A DNA stretch of 64,000 nt from positions 38,237,828-38,301,827 of the forward strand of contig NC_079876.1 in the NCBI RefSeq assembly GCF_029227915.1, written 5' to 3'. This stretch comes from Hydractinia symbiolongicarpus (taxonomy: Eukaryota > Cnidaria > Hydrozoa > Anthoathecata > Hydractiniidae). Both the position numbers and the translations under genes were made by a program. The notes beneath the pieces were generated by a model, which ran no database searches, was not told the origin of the DNA, and worked only from the letters and a program-made list of their open reading frames with translations. Shown here one piece after another: positions 11,182 to 24,668 of the stretch (position 1 is its first letter; each line of letters starts with the position of its first letter).

Positions 11182-14100
11182 CCAGTGTAATCGCTGACTT
11201 CCGGCAATCATGTCAAATTAAGAAGAATGTTATTTCTTGGAGTCCAAATGTCTCATTTATCACATTCATCAGGTCACAGTCCAAAATTAGTTCAATTAAG
11301 TCCCACAGTAAATCGTATCATTGTTAAAAGCGATGCAACCTAGTAATATCAGAAGAATATCGCTAATACGAATATGTGACCCAAACGTTGTAACTCAAAC
11401 GGACTGACACCGTTAGAAAGTCAATGAAATGTAGTTTTTGAAACTGTCGCTATTTCTTCAGCGCACGATAACAGCTAGGATTGGTCCCCCAGTACAAATT
11501 GGCTTATTTATCTACATTTTCAAATGAAGTGCTACCCCAGCGCTAAGCGTAATCGCTGAATTCCGGCTATCAGGTCAAATTAAGAAAAATGTTATTTCTT
11601 GGAGTCCAATTGTCAAACTTATTACATTTATAAGGTCATAGTCCAAAATCAGTTCAATTAAGTCCCACAGTCAATCGTTTCACTGTTAAAAGCGATACAA
11701 CTTAGTAATATCGGTAACAATCACTAAATACATGTTGGTACGAATATGTGAGGCAACTGTTGTAGTTGAAACGGACTGATACCGTTAGAAAATCAATGAA
11801 ATGTAGTATTTGAAACTGTCTCTATTTCTTTAGCGCGCGCTAAGGGCTAGGATTGGTCCCACAATAAAAATTGACTTATTTATCTAAATTTTTAAATGAA
11901 GCGCTACCACAGCGCCCAATGTAATCGCTGACTTCCGGCAATCATGTCAAATTAAGAAGAATGTTACTTCTTGAAGTCAAATTGTCTCACCTATAACATT
12001 TATAAGGTCACAGTCCAAAATCAGTTCAATTAAGTCCCACAGTCAATCGTTCACTGTTAAAAGCGATGCAACCTAGTAATATGAAAAAAATATCGCTAAA
12101 TACATGTTGGTACGAATATGTGACGCAACTGTTGTAGCTGAAGCGGATTGATACCGTTAGAAAGTCAATGAAATGCACTTTTGAAACTGTCGCTAATTCG
12201 TCAGCGCGCAATAACGGCTAAGATTGGTCCCCCAGTACAAAATGACTTATTTATCTACATTTTTAAATTAAGTGCTACCCTAGCGCTCAGTGTAATCGCT
12301 GAGTTCCGGCAATCATGTCAAATTAAGAAGAATGTGATTTCTTTGAGTCCAATGGTCTCAATTATCACATTTATAAGTTCATAGTCCAAAATCAGTTCAA
12401 TTAAGTCCCACAGTCAATCGTTTCACTGTTAAAAGCGATACAACTTAGTAATATCTGTAACAATCACTAGATACATGTTGGTACGAATATGTGACGCAAC
12501 TGTTGTAGTTGAAACGGACTGATACCGCTAGAAAGTCAATGAAATGTAGTTTTTGAAACTGTCGCTATTTCTACAGCGCACGATAACGGCTAGGATTGGT
12601 CCCACGGTAAAGAATGACGTATTTATCTAAATTTTTAAAATAAGTGCTACCCCAGCGCTCAGTGTAATCGCTGAGTTCCGGTAATAATGTCAAATTAAGA
12701 AAAATGTTATTTCTTGGAGTCCAATTGTCTCACTTATTACATTTATAACGTCATAGTCCAAAATCAGTTCAATTAAGTCCCACAGTCAATCGTTTCACTG
12801 TTAAAAGCGATACAACTTATTAATAACGGTAACAATCACTAAATACATGTTGGTACGAATATGTGACGCAACTGTTGTAGTTGAAACGGACTGATACTGT
12901 TAGAAAATCAATGAAATGTAGTATTTGAAACTGTCTTTATTTCTTCAGCGCGCGCTAAGGGCTAGGATTGGTCCAACAATAAAAATTTACTTATTTATCT
13001 AAATTTTTAAATGAAGCGCTACCACAGCGCCCAGTGCAATTGCTGACTTCCGGCAATCATGTCAAATTAAGAAGAATGTTATTTCTTGGAGTCAAACTGT
13101 CTCACTTATAACATTTATAAGGTCACAGTCCAAAATCAGTTCAACTAAGTCCCACAGTCAATCATTTCACTGTTAAAAGCGATGCAACCTAGTAATATAA
13201 GAAAAATATCGCTAAATACATGTTGGTACGAATATGTGACACAACTGTTGTAACTGAAGCGGATTGATACCGTTAGAAAGTCAATGAAATGTAGTTTTTG
13301 AAACTGTCGCCATTTCTTCAGCGCACGATAACGGCTGGGATTGGTCTCACAGTAAAAATGACTTATTTATCTACATTTTTAAATTAAGTCCTACCCCAGC
13401 GCTCACTGTAATCGCTGAGTTCCGGCAATCATGTCAAATTAAGAAAAATGTTATTTCTTGGAGTCCAATTGTGTCACTTATTACATTTATAAGGTCATAG
13501 TCCAAAATCAGTTCAATTAAGTCCCACAGTCAATCGTTTCACTGTTAAAAGCGATGCAACTTAGTAATATGGGTAACAATCACTAAATACATGTTGGTAC
13601 GAATAGGTGACGCAACTGTTGTAGTTGAAACAGACTGATACCGTTAGAAAATCAATGAAATGTAGTATTTGAAACTGTCTCTATTTCTTCACCGCGCGCT
13701 AAGAGCTAGGATTGGTCCCACAATAAAAATTGACTTATTTATCTAAATTTTTAAATGAAGCGCAACCACAGCGCCCAGTGTAATCGCTGACTTCCGGCAA
13801 TCATGTCAAATAAAGAAGAATGTTATTTCTTTCAGTCCAATTGTCTCAATTATCACATTTAAAAGGTCATAGGCCAAAATCAGTTCAATTAAGTCCCACA
13901 GTCAATCGTTTCACTGTTAAAAGGGATACAACTTAGTAATATCGGTAAGAATCACTAAATACATGTTGGTACGAATATGTGACGCAACTGTTGTAGTTGA
14001 AACGGACTGATACCGTTAGAAAGTCAATGAAATGTAGTTTTTAAAACTGTCGCTATTTCTTCAGCGCGCGCTAAGGGCTAGGATTGCTCCCACAATAAAA

Positions 14101-14185
14101 ATTGACTTATTTATCTGAATTTTTAAATGAAGCGCTACCACAGCGCCCAGTGTAATCGCTGAGTTCCGGCAATCATGTCAAATTA

Positions 14186-15670
14186 AGAAAAATGTTCTTT
14201 TTTGGAGTCCAATTTTCTCACTTATTACATTTATAAGGTCATAGTCCAAAATCAGTTCAATTAAGTCCCACAGTCAATCGTTTCACTGTTAAAAGAGATA
14301 CAACTTAGTAACATGGGTAACAATCGCTAAATACATGTTGGTACGAATAGGTGACGCAACTGTTGTAGTTGAAACGGACTTATACCGTTAGAAAATCAAT
14401 GAAATGTAGTATTTGAAACTGTCTCTATTTCTTCAGCGCGCGCTAAGGGCTAGGATTGGTCCCACAATAAAAATTGACTTATTTATCTGAATTTTTAAAT
14501 GAAGCGCTACCACAGCGCCCAGTGTAATCGCTGACTTCCGGCAATCATGTCAAATTAAGAAGAATGTTTTTTCTTGGAGTCAAATTGTCTCACTTATTAC
14601 ATTTATAAGGTCACAGTCCAAAATCAGTTCAATTAAGTCCCACAGTCAATCGTTTCACTGTTAAAAGCGATGCAACCTAGTAATATGAAAAAAATATCGC
14701 TAAATACATGTTGGTACGAATATGTGACGCAACCGTTGTAGTTGAAACGGACTGATACCGTTAGAAAGTCAATGAAATGTAGTTTTTAAAACTGTCGCTA
14801 TTTCTACAGCGCGCGACAACGGCTAGGATTGTTCCCACGGTAAAGAATGACTTATTTATCTAATTTTTTAAATGAAGCGCTACCACAGCGCCCAGTGTAA
14901 TCGCTGAGTTCCGGCAATCATGTGAAATTAAGAAAAATGTTATTTCTTGGAGTCCAATTTTCTCACTTATTACATTTATAAGGTCATAGTCCAAAATCAG
15001 TTCAATTAAGTTCCACAGTCAATCGTTTCACTGTTAAAAGCGATACAACTTAGTAACATGGGTAACAATCACGAAATACATGTTGGTACGAATAGGTGAC
15101 GCAACTGTTGTGGTTGAAACGAACTTATACCGTTAGAAAATCAATGAAATGTAGTATTTGAAACTGTCTCTATTTCTTCAGCGCGCGCTAAGGGCTAGGA
15201 TTGGTCCCACAATAAAAATTGACTTATTTATCTGAATTTTTAAATGAAGCGCTACCACAGCGCCCAGTGTAATCGCTGACTTCCGGCAATCATGTCAAAT
15301 TAAGAAGAATGTTTTTTCTTGGAGTCAAATTGTCTCACTTATTACATTTATAAGGTCACAGTCCAAAATCAGTTCAATTAAGTCCCACAGTCAATCGTTT
15401 CACTGTTAAAAGCGATGCAACCTAGTAATATGAAAAAAATATCGCTAAATACATGTTGGTACGAATATGTGACGCAACCGTTGTAGTTGAAACGGACTGA
15501 TACCGTTAGAAAGTCAATGAAATGTAGTTTTTAAAACTGTCGCTATTTCTACAGCGCGCGACAACGGCTAGGATTGTTCCCACGGTAAAGAATGACTTAT
15601 TTATCTAAATTTTTAAATGAAGCGCTACCACAGCGCCCAGTGTAATCGCTGAGTTCCGGCAATCATGTCA
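14186..15670. repeat. Dimeric higher-order repeat, 745 bp, nested in the 21-mer
   Basis: Starts 14453 and 14826 recur at 15198 and 15571 (+745). Shared marks are GTAACATGGGTAACAATC, TTATCTGAATTTTTAAATG and the unusual GGATTGTTCCCACGG. Similarity runs from about 14186 to 14925 in the first copy and ends near 15670, where AAGAAAAATG is replaced by AAGATCAATG. The same structure reappears at +7772 in copy 2 of the large duplication. Confidence 0.83.
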
Positions 15671-16751
15671 AATTAAGATCAATGTTATTTCTTGGAGTCA
15701 AATTGTCTCACTTATTACATTTATAAGGTCACAGTCCAAAATCAGTTCAATTAAGTCCCACAGTCAATCGTTTCACTGTTAAAAGCGATGCAACCTAGTA
15801 ATATGAAAAAAATATCGCTAAATACATGTTGGTACGAATATGTGACGCAACCGTTGTAGTTGAAACGGACTGATACCGTTAGAAAGTCAATGAAATGTAG
15901 TTTATAAAACTGTCGCTATTTCTACAGCGCGCGACAACGGCTAGGATTGTTCCCACGGTAAAGAATGACTTATTTATCTAAATTTTTAAATGAAGCGCTA
16001 CCACAGCGCCCAGTGTAATCGCTGAGTTCCGGCAATCATGTCAAATTAAGATCAATGTTATTTCTTGGAGTCCAATTGTCTCATTAATCACTTTCATCAG
16101 GTCACAGTCCAAAGTTAGTTCAATTAAGTCCCACATTCAATCGTTTCCCTGTTAAAAGCGATGCAACCTAGTAATAACAGATAAATATCGCTAAATACAT
16201 GTTGGTACAAATATGTGACCCAGCCGTTAAAACTCAAACGGATTGATACCGTTAGAAAGTCAATGAAATGTAGTTTTTGTAACTGTCGCTATTTCTTCAG
16301 CGCGGGCTAATCGCTAGGATTGGTCCCACAGCAAAAACATGACTTTTTTATCTTAATTTTTAATTGAAACGCTACCACAGCGCCCAGTGTAATCGCTGAG
16401 TTCCGGCAATCATGTCAAATTAAGAAGAATGTTATTTCTTGGAGTCCACTTGTCTCACTTATAACATTTATAACGTCACAGACCAAAATCAGTAAAATTT
16501 AGTCTCACAGTCAATCGTTTCGCTGTTAAAAGCGATGCAACCTAGTAATACCTGAAAAATATCAAGAAATACATGTTGGTACGAATATGTGACTTAGGCG
16601 TTGTAACTCAAAGGGATTGATACTGTTAAAAAGTCAATGAAATAAATCTTTTAAAACTGTCGCTATTTCTTCAGCGCGCGATAACGGCTAGGATTGGTCC
16701 CACAGTAAAGAAATGACTTTTTCATCTTAATTCTTAAATGAAGCGCTACCA

Positions 16752-16772
16752 CAGCGACCAGTGTAGTCGCTG
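16752..16772. other. 7-bp stem form of the core hairpin
   Basis: CAGCGAC pairs with GTCGCTG around CAGTGTA. Relative to the common CAGCGCC...ATCGCTG, one change on each side adds a base pair. The same form occurs at 24524-24544 (duplicate), 25643-25663, 39441-39461 and in many zone 3 monomers. Confidence 0.83.
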
Positions 16773-16886
16773 AGTTTCGGCAATCATGTCAAATTAAGAA
16801 GATTGTTTTTTCTTGGAGTCCAATTGTCTCCTTTATCACATTTATCAGGTCACAGTCCAAAGTTAGTTCAATTAAGTCCCACAGTC

Positions 16887-19800
16887 AATCGTTTCACTGT
16901 TAAAAGCGATGCAACCTAGTAACATCAGAAGAATATCGCAAATACGAATATGTGACCCAACCGTTGTAACTCAAACGGACTGACACCGTTAGAAAGTCAA
17001 TGAAATGTAGTGTTTGAAACTGTCGCTATTTCTTCAGCGCGTGATAAGGGCTAGGATTGGTCCCACGGTAAAGAATGTCTTATTTATCTAAATTTTAAAT
17101 GAAGCTCTACCACAGCGCCCAGTGTAATCGCTGACTTCCGGCAATCATGTCAAATTAAGAAGAATGTTACTTCTTGAAGTCAAATTGTCTCACTTATAAC
17201 ATTTATAAGGTCACAGTCCAAAATCAGTTCAATTAAGTCCCACAGTCAATCGTTCACTGTTAAAAGCGATGCAACCTAGTAATATGAAAAACATATCGCT
17301 AAATACATGTTGGTATGAATATGTGACGCAACCGTTGTAGCTGAAGCGGATTGATACCGTTAAAAAGTCAATGAAATGTAGTTTTTGAAACTGTCGCCGA
17401 TTCTTCAACGCGCAATAACGGCTAGGATTGGTCTCACAATAAAAATGACTTACTTAATTAAATTTTAAATGAAGCGCTACCACAGCGCCCAATGTAATCG
17501 CTGACTTCCGGCAATCATGTCAAATTAAGAAGAATGTTATTTCTTAGAGTCCATTTGTCTTATTTATCACATTCATCAGGTCACAGTCCAAAATTAGTTC
17601 AATTAAGTCCCACAGTAAATCGTATCATTGTTAAAAGCGATGCAACCTAGTAATATCAGAAGAATATCGCTAATACGAATATGTGACCCAAACGTTGTAA
17701 CTCAAACGGACTGACACCGTTAGAAAGTCAATGAAATGTAGTTTTTGAAACTGTCGCTATTTCTTTAGCGCGCAATAAGGGCTGGGATTGGTCCCACGGT
17801 AAAGAATGACTTATTTATCTAAATTTTAAATGAAGCGCTACCACAGCGCCCAGTGTAATCGCTGAGTTCCGCAATCATGTCAAATTAAGATGATTGTTAC
17901 TTCTTAGAGTCTAATTGTCTTATTTATCACAATCATTAGGTCACAGTCCAAAGTTAGTTCAATTAAGTCCCACATTTATTCGTTTCACTGTTAAAAGCGA
18001 TGCAGCCTAGTAATAACAGATAAATATCGCCAAATACATGTTGGTACGAATATGTGACGCAACCGTTGTAACTGAAGCGAATTGATACCGTTAGTAAGTC
18101 AATGAAATGTAGTTTTTGAAACTGTCGCCATTTCTTCAGCGCGCGATAACGGCTAGGATTGGTCCCACAGTAAAAATGACTTATTTATTTAAATTTTCAA
18201 ATGAAGCGCTACCACAGCGCCCAGTGTAATCGCTGAGTTCCGGCAATCACGTCAAATTAAGAAGAATGTTATTTCTTGGATTCCAAACGTCTCATTTATC
18301 ACATTTATCAGGTCACAGTCCAAAGTTAGTTCAATTAAGTCCCACAGTAAATCGTTTCATTGTTAAAAGCGATGCAACCTAGTAACATCAGAAGAATATC
18401 GCTAATACGAATATGTGACCCAACCGTTGTAACTCAAACGGACTGACACCGTTAGAAAGTCAATGAAATGTAGTTTTTGAAACTGTCGCTATTTCTTCAG
18501 CGCGCGATAAGGGCTAGGATTGGTCCCACGGTAAAGAATGACTTATTTATCTAAATTTTAAATGAAGCGCTACCACAGCGCCCAGTGTAATCGCTGACTT
18601 CCGGCAATCATGTCAAATTAAGAAGAATGTTATTTCTTGGAGTCCAATTGTCTCACTTTTACATTTATAAGGTCACAGCCCAAAATCAGTTCAATTAAGT
18701 CCCACAGTCAATCGATTCACTGTTAAATGCGATACAACCTAGTAATACCGGAAAGATATCACGAAATACATGTTGGTACGAATATGTGACTAAACTGTTG
18801 TAACACAAACGGGTTGATACTGTTAGAAAGTCAATGAAATGTAGTTTTTGAAACTGTCTCTAATTCTTTAGCGCGGGATAACGGCTAGGATTGGTCCCAC
18901 AGTAAAAAATCACTTATTTATCTACATTTTTAAATGGAGCGCTACCCTAGCGCCCAGTGTAATCGCTGACTTCCGGCAATCATGTCAAATTAAGAAGAAT
19001 GTTATTTCTTGGAGTCCAAATGTCTCATTTATCACATTCATCAGGTCACAGTCCAAAATTAGTTCAATTAAGTCCCACAGTAAATCGTATCATTGTTAAA
19101 AGCGATGCAACCTAGTAATATCAGAAGAATATCGCTAATACGAATATGTGACCCAAACGTTGTAACTCAAACGGACTGACACCGTTAGAAAGTCAATGAA
19201 ATGTAGTTTTTGAAACTGTCGCTATTTCTTCAGCGCACGATAACAGCTAGGATTGGTCCCCCAGTACAAATTGGCTTATTTATCTACATTTTCAAATGAA
19301 GTGCTACCCCAGCGCTAAGCGTAATCGCTGAATTCCGGCTATCAGGTCAAATTAAGAAAAATGTTATTTCTTGGAGTCCAATTGTCAAACTTATTACATT
19401 TATAAGGTCATAGTCCAAAATCAGTTCAATTAAGTCCCACAGTCAATCGTTTCACTGTTAAAAGCGATACAACTTAGTAATATCGGTAACAATCACTAAA
19501 TACATGTTGGTACGAATATGTGAGGCAACTGTTGTAGTTGAAACGGACTGATACCGTTAGAAAATCAATGAAATGTAGTATTTGAAACTGTCTCTATTTC
19601 TTTAGCGCGCGCTAAGGGCTAGGATTGGTCCCACAATAAAAATTGACTTATTTATCTAAATTTTTAAATGAAGCGCTACCACAGCGCCCAATGTAATCGC
19701 TGACTTCCGGCAATCATGTCAAATTAAGAAGAATGTTACTTCTTGAAGTCAAATTGTCTCACCTATAACATTTATAAGGTCACAGTCCAAAATCAGTTCA

Positions 19801-22800
19801 ATTAAGTCCCACAGTCAATCGTTCACTGTTAAAAGCGATGCAACCTAGTAATATGAAAAAAATATCGCTAAATACATGTTGGTACGAATATGTGACGCAA
19901 CTGTTGTAGCTGAAGCGGATTGATACCGTTAGAAAGTCAATGAAATGCACTTTTGAAACTGTCGCTAATTCGTCAGCGCGCAATAACGGCTAAGATTGGT
20001 CCCCCAGTACAAAATGACTTATTTATCTACATTTTTAAATTAAGTGCTACCCTAGCGCTCAGTGTAATCGCTGAGTTCCGGCAATCATGTCAAATTAAGA
20101 AGAATGTGATTTCTTTGAGTCCAATGGTCTCAATTATCACATTTATAAGTTCATAGTCCAAAATCAGTTCAATTAAGTCCCACAGTCAATCGTTTCACTG
20201 TTAAAAGCGATACAACTTAGTAATATCTGTAACAATCACTAGATACATGTTGGTACGAATATGTGACGCAACTGTTGTAGTTGAAACGGACTGATACCGC
20301 TAGAAAGTCAATGAAATGTAGTTTTTGAAACTGTCGCTATTTCTACAGCGCACGATAACGGCTAGGATTGGTCCCACGGTAAAGAATGACGTATTTATCT
20401 AAATTTTTAAAATAAGTGCTACCCCAGCGCTCAGTGTAATCGCTGAGTTCCGGTAATAATGTCAAATTAAGAAAAATGTTATTTCTTGGAGTCCAATTGT
20501 CTCACTTATTACATTTATAACGTCATAGTCCAAAATCAGTTCAATTAAGTCCCACAGTCAATCGTTTCACTGTTAAAAGCGATACAACTTATTAATAACG
20601 GTAACAATCACTAAATACATGTTGGTACGAATATGTGACGCAACTGTTGTAGTTGAAACGGACTGATACTGTTAGAAAATCAATGAAATGTAGTATTTGA
20701 AACTGTCTTTATTTCTTCAGCGCGCGCTAAGGGCTAGGATTGGTCCAACAATAAAAATTTACTTATTTATCTAAATTTTTAAATGAAGCGCTACCACAGC
20801 GCCCAGTGCAATTGCTGACTTCCGGCAATCATGTCAAATTAAGAAGAATGTTATTTCTTGGAGTCAAACTGTCTCACTTATAACATTTATAAGGTCACAG
20901 TCCAAAATCAGTTCAACTAAGTCCCACAGTCAATCATTTCACTGTTAAAAGCGATGCAACCTAGTAATATAAGAAAAATATCGCTAAATACATGTTGGTA
21001 CGAATATGTGACACAACTGTTGTAACTGAAGCGGATTGATACCGTTAGAAAGTCAATGAAATGTAGTTTTTGAAACTGTCGCCATTTCTTCAGCGCACGA
21101 TAACGGCTGGGATTGGTCTCACAGTAAAAATGACTTATTTATCTACATTTTTAAATTAAGTCCTACCCCAGCGCTCACTGTAATCGCTGAGTTCCGGCAA
21201 TCATGTCAAATTAAGAAAAATGTTATTTCTTGGAGTCCAATTGTGTCACTTATTACATTTATAAGGTCATAGTCCAAAATCAGTTCAATTAAGTCCCACA
21301 GTCAATCGTTTCACTGTTAAAAGCGATGCAACTTAGTAATATGGGTAACAATCACTAAATACATGTTGGTACGAATAGGTGACGCAACTGTTGTAGTTGA
21401 AACAGACTGATACCGTTAGAAAATCAATGAAATGTAGTATTTGAAACTGTCTCTATTTCTTCACCGCGCGCTAAGAGCTAGGATTGGTCCCACAATAAAA
21501 ATTGACTTATTTATCTAAATTTTTAAATGAAGCGCAACCACAGCGCCCAGTGTAATCGCTGACTTCCGGCAATCATGTCAAATAAAGAAGAATGTTATTT
21601 CTTTCAGTCCAATTGTCTCAATTATCACATTTAAAAGGTCATAGGCCAAAATCAGTTCAATTAAGTCCCACAGTCAATCGTTTCACTGTTAAAAGGGATA
21701 CAACTTAGTAATATCGGTAAGAATCACTAAATACATGTTGGTACGAATATGTGACGCAACTGTTGTAGTTGAAACGGACTGATACCGTTAGAAAGTCAAT
21801 GAAATGTAGTTTTTAAAACTGTCGCTATTTCTTCAGCGCGCGCTAAGGGCTAGGATTGCTCCCACAATAAAAATTGACTTATTTATCTGAATTTTTAAAT
21901 GAAGCGCTACCACAGCGCCCAGTGTAATCGCTGAGTTCCGGCAATCATGTCAAATTAAGAAAAATGTTCTTTTTTGGAGTCCAATTTTCTCACTTATTAC
22001 ATTTATAAGGTCATAGTCCAAAATCAGTTCAATTAAGTCCCACAGTCAATCGTTTCACTGTTAAAAGAGATACAACTTAGTAACATGGGTAACAATCGCT
22101 AAATACATGTTGGTACGAATAGGTGACGCAACTGTTGTAGTTGAAACGGACTTATACCGTTAGAAAATCAATGAAATGTAGTATTTGAAACTGTCTCTAT
22201 TTCTTCAGCGCGCGCTAAGGGCTAGGATTGGTCCCACAATAAAAATTGACTTATTTATCTGAATTTTTAAATGAAGCGCTACCACAGCGCCCAGTGTAAT
22301 CGCTGACTTCCGGCAATCATGTCAAATTAAGAAGAATGTTTTTTCTTGGAGTCAAATTGTCTCACTTATTACATTTATAAGGTCACAGTCCAAAATCAGT
22401 TCAATTAAGTCCCACAGTCAATCGTTTCACTGTTAAAAGCGATGCAACCTAGTAATATGAAAAAAATATCGCTAAATACATGTTGGTACGAATATGTGAC
22501 GCAACCGTTGTAGTTGAAACGGACTGATACCGTTAGAAAGTCAATGAAATGTAGTTTTTAAAACTGTCGCTATTTCTACAGCGCGCGACAACGGCTAGGA
22601 TTGTTCCCACGGTAAAGAATGACTTATTTATCTAATTTTTTAAATGAAGCGCTACCACAGCGCCCAGTGTAATCGCTGAGTTCCGGCAATCATGTGAAAT
22701 TAAGAAAAATGTTATTTCTTGGAGTCCAATTTTCTCACTTATTACATTTATAAGGTCATAGTCCAAAATCAGTTCAATTAAGTTCCACAGTCAATCGTTT

Positions 22801-24668
22801 CACTGTTAAAAGCGATACAACTTAGTAACATGGGTAACAATCACGAAATACATGTTGGTACGAATAGGTGACGCAACTGTTGTGGTTGAAACGAACTTAT
22901 ACCGTTAGAAAATCAATGAAATGTAGTATTTGAAACTGTCTCTATTTCTTCAGCGCGCGCTAAGGGCTAGGATTGGTCCCACAATAAAAATTGACTTATT
23001 TATCTGAATTTTTAAATGAAGCGCTACCACAGCGCCCAGTGTAATCGCTGACTTCCGGCAATCATGTCAAATTAAGAAGAATGTTTTTTCTTGGAGTCAA
23101 ATTGTCTCACTTATTACATTTATAAGGTCACAGTCCAAAATCAGTTCAATTAAGTCCCACAGTCAATCGTTTCACTGTTAAAAGCGATGCAACCTAGTAA
23201 TATGAAAAAAATATCGCTAAATACATGTTGGTACGAATATGTGACGCAACCGTTGTAGTTGAAACGGACTGATACCGTTAGAAAGTCAATGAAATGTAGT
23301 TTTTAAAACTGTCGCTATTTCTACAGCGCGCGACAACGGCTAGGATTGTTCCCACGGTAAAGAATGACTTATTTATCTAAATTTTTAAATGAAGCGCTAC
23401 CACAGCGCCCAGTGTAATCGCTGAGTTCCGGCAATCATGTCAAATTAAGATCAATGTTATTTCTTGGAGTCAAATTGTCTCACTTATTACATTTATAAGG
23501 TCACAGTCCAAAATCAGTTCAATTAAGTCCCACAGTCAATCGTTTCACTGTTAAAAGCGATGCAACCTAGTAATATGAAAAAAATATCGCTAAATACATG
23601 TTGGTACGAATATGTGACGCAACCGTTGTAGTTGAAACGGACTGATACCGTTAGAAAGTCAATGAAATGTAGTTTATAAAACTGTCGCTATTTCTACAGC
23701 GCGCGACAACGGCTAGGATTGTTCCCACGGTAAAGAATGACTTATTTATCTAAATTTTTAAATGAAGCGCTACCACAGCGCCCAGTGTAATCGCTGAGTT
23801 CCGGCAATCATGTCAAATTAAGATCAATGTTATTTCTTGGAGTCCAATTGTCTCATTAATCACTTTCATCAGGTCACAGTCCAAAGTTAGTTCAATTAAG
23901 TCCCACATTCAATCGTTTCCCTGTTAAAAGCGATGCAACCTAGTAATAACAGATAAATATCGCTAAATACATGTTGGTACAAATATGTGACCCAGCCGTT
24001 AAAACTCAAACGGATTGATACCGTTAGAAAGTCAATGAAATGTAGTTTTTGTAACTGTCGCTATTTCTTCAGCGCGGGCTAATCGCTAGGATTGGTCCCA
24101 CAGCAAAAACATGACTTTTTTATCTTAATTTTTAATTGAAACGCTACCACAGCGCCCAGTGTAATCGCTGAGTTCCGGCAATCATGTCAAATTAAGAAGA
24201 ATGTTATTTCTTGGAGTCCACTTGTCTCACTTATAACATTTATAACGTCACAGACCAAAATCAGTAAAATTTAGTCTCACAGTCAATCGTTTCGCTGTTA
24301 AAAGCGATGCAACCTAGTAATACCTGAAAAATATCAAGAAATACATGTTGGTACGAATATGTGACTTAGGCGTTGTAACTCAAAGGGATTGATACTGTTA
24401 AAAAGTCAATGAAATAAATCTTTTAAAACTGTCGCTATTTCTTCAGCGCGCGATAACGGCTAGGATTGGTCCCACAGTAAAGAAATGACTTTTTCATCTT
24501 AATTCTTAAATGAAGCGCTACCACAGCGACCAGTGTAGTCGCTGAGTTTCGGCAATCATGTCAAATTAAGAAGATTGTTTTTTCTTGGAGTCCAATTGTC
24601 TCCTTTATCACATTTATCAGGTCACAGTCCAAAGTTAGTTCAATTAAGTCCCACAGTCAATCGTTTCA
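16887..24668. repeat. 21-monomer tandem duplication, copy 2 (7772 bp plus junction overlap)
   Basis: This copy abuts copy 1 directly. Identity with copy 1 runs to 24668; at 24669 it has T where the sequence 7772 bases earlier (16897) has C, and the sequences then separate at AGGCGATG against AAGCGATG. The crossover point cannot be placed more precisely than 16887-16896, where the flanks share CAATCGTTTC. It falls at about offset +195 of a monomer and keeps the register, as expected for unequal homologous exchange between sister arrays. Confidence 0.93.

Larger units (their letters stand above)
9115..16886. repeat. 21-monomer tandem duplication, copy 1 (7772 bp)
   Basis: Every monomer start from 9282 to 16691 recurs exactly 7772 bases later. 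The last mismatch before the shared block is 9114 (A) against 16886 (C). Blocks compared by eye across the unit, including all variant-specific marks, showed no difference. Twenty-one monomers averaging 370 bp make the unit. It contains smaller nested repeats: part of the 1463-bp tetramer, the 745-bp dimer near 14.2-15.7 kb and a single-monomer repeat at 15571/15944. Either the duplication is very recent or long-range homogenisation is active; an assembly error is a third possibility. Confidence 0.93.
4839..24668. repeat. Zone 2: short-monomer subfamilies including the 21-monomer duplication
   Basis: Monomer starts: 4839, 5200, 5590, 5962, 6334, 6695, 7056, 7446, 7818, 8190, 8550, 8921, 9282, 9653, 10013, 10384, 10745, 11116, 11478, 11850, 12221, 12593, 12965, 13338, 13709, 14081, 14453, 14826, 15198, 15571, 15944, 16317, 16691. 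The 21 starts from 9282 to 16691 then repeat at +7772 (17054 to 24463). Lengths run from 360 to 390. Typical marks are GACTTATTTATCTAAA, ATAAGGTCATAGTCC, AACAATCACTAAAT and, in many copies up to about 19.15 kb, an 11-bp deletion that turns CGCTAAATACATGTTGGTAC into CGCTAATAC. Short frames open at 12026-12211 and 19798-19983 are the same accidental frame in duplicated monomers. No gene is present. Confidence 0.9.

Noticed and set aside
12026-12384. Overlapping frames on both strands (12026-12211 minus, 12181-12384 plus), repeated at 19798-20156
   Set aside because: The identical second pair is exactly 7772 bases away and comes with the 21-monomer duplication. Stops occur in the equivalent frames of other monomers.
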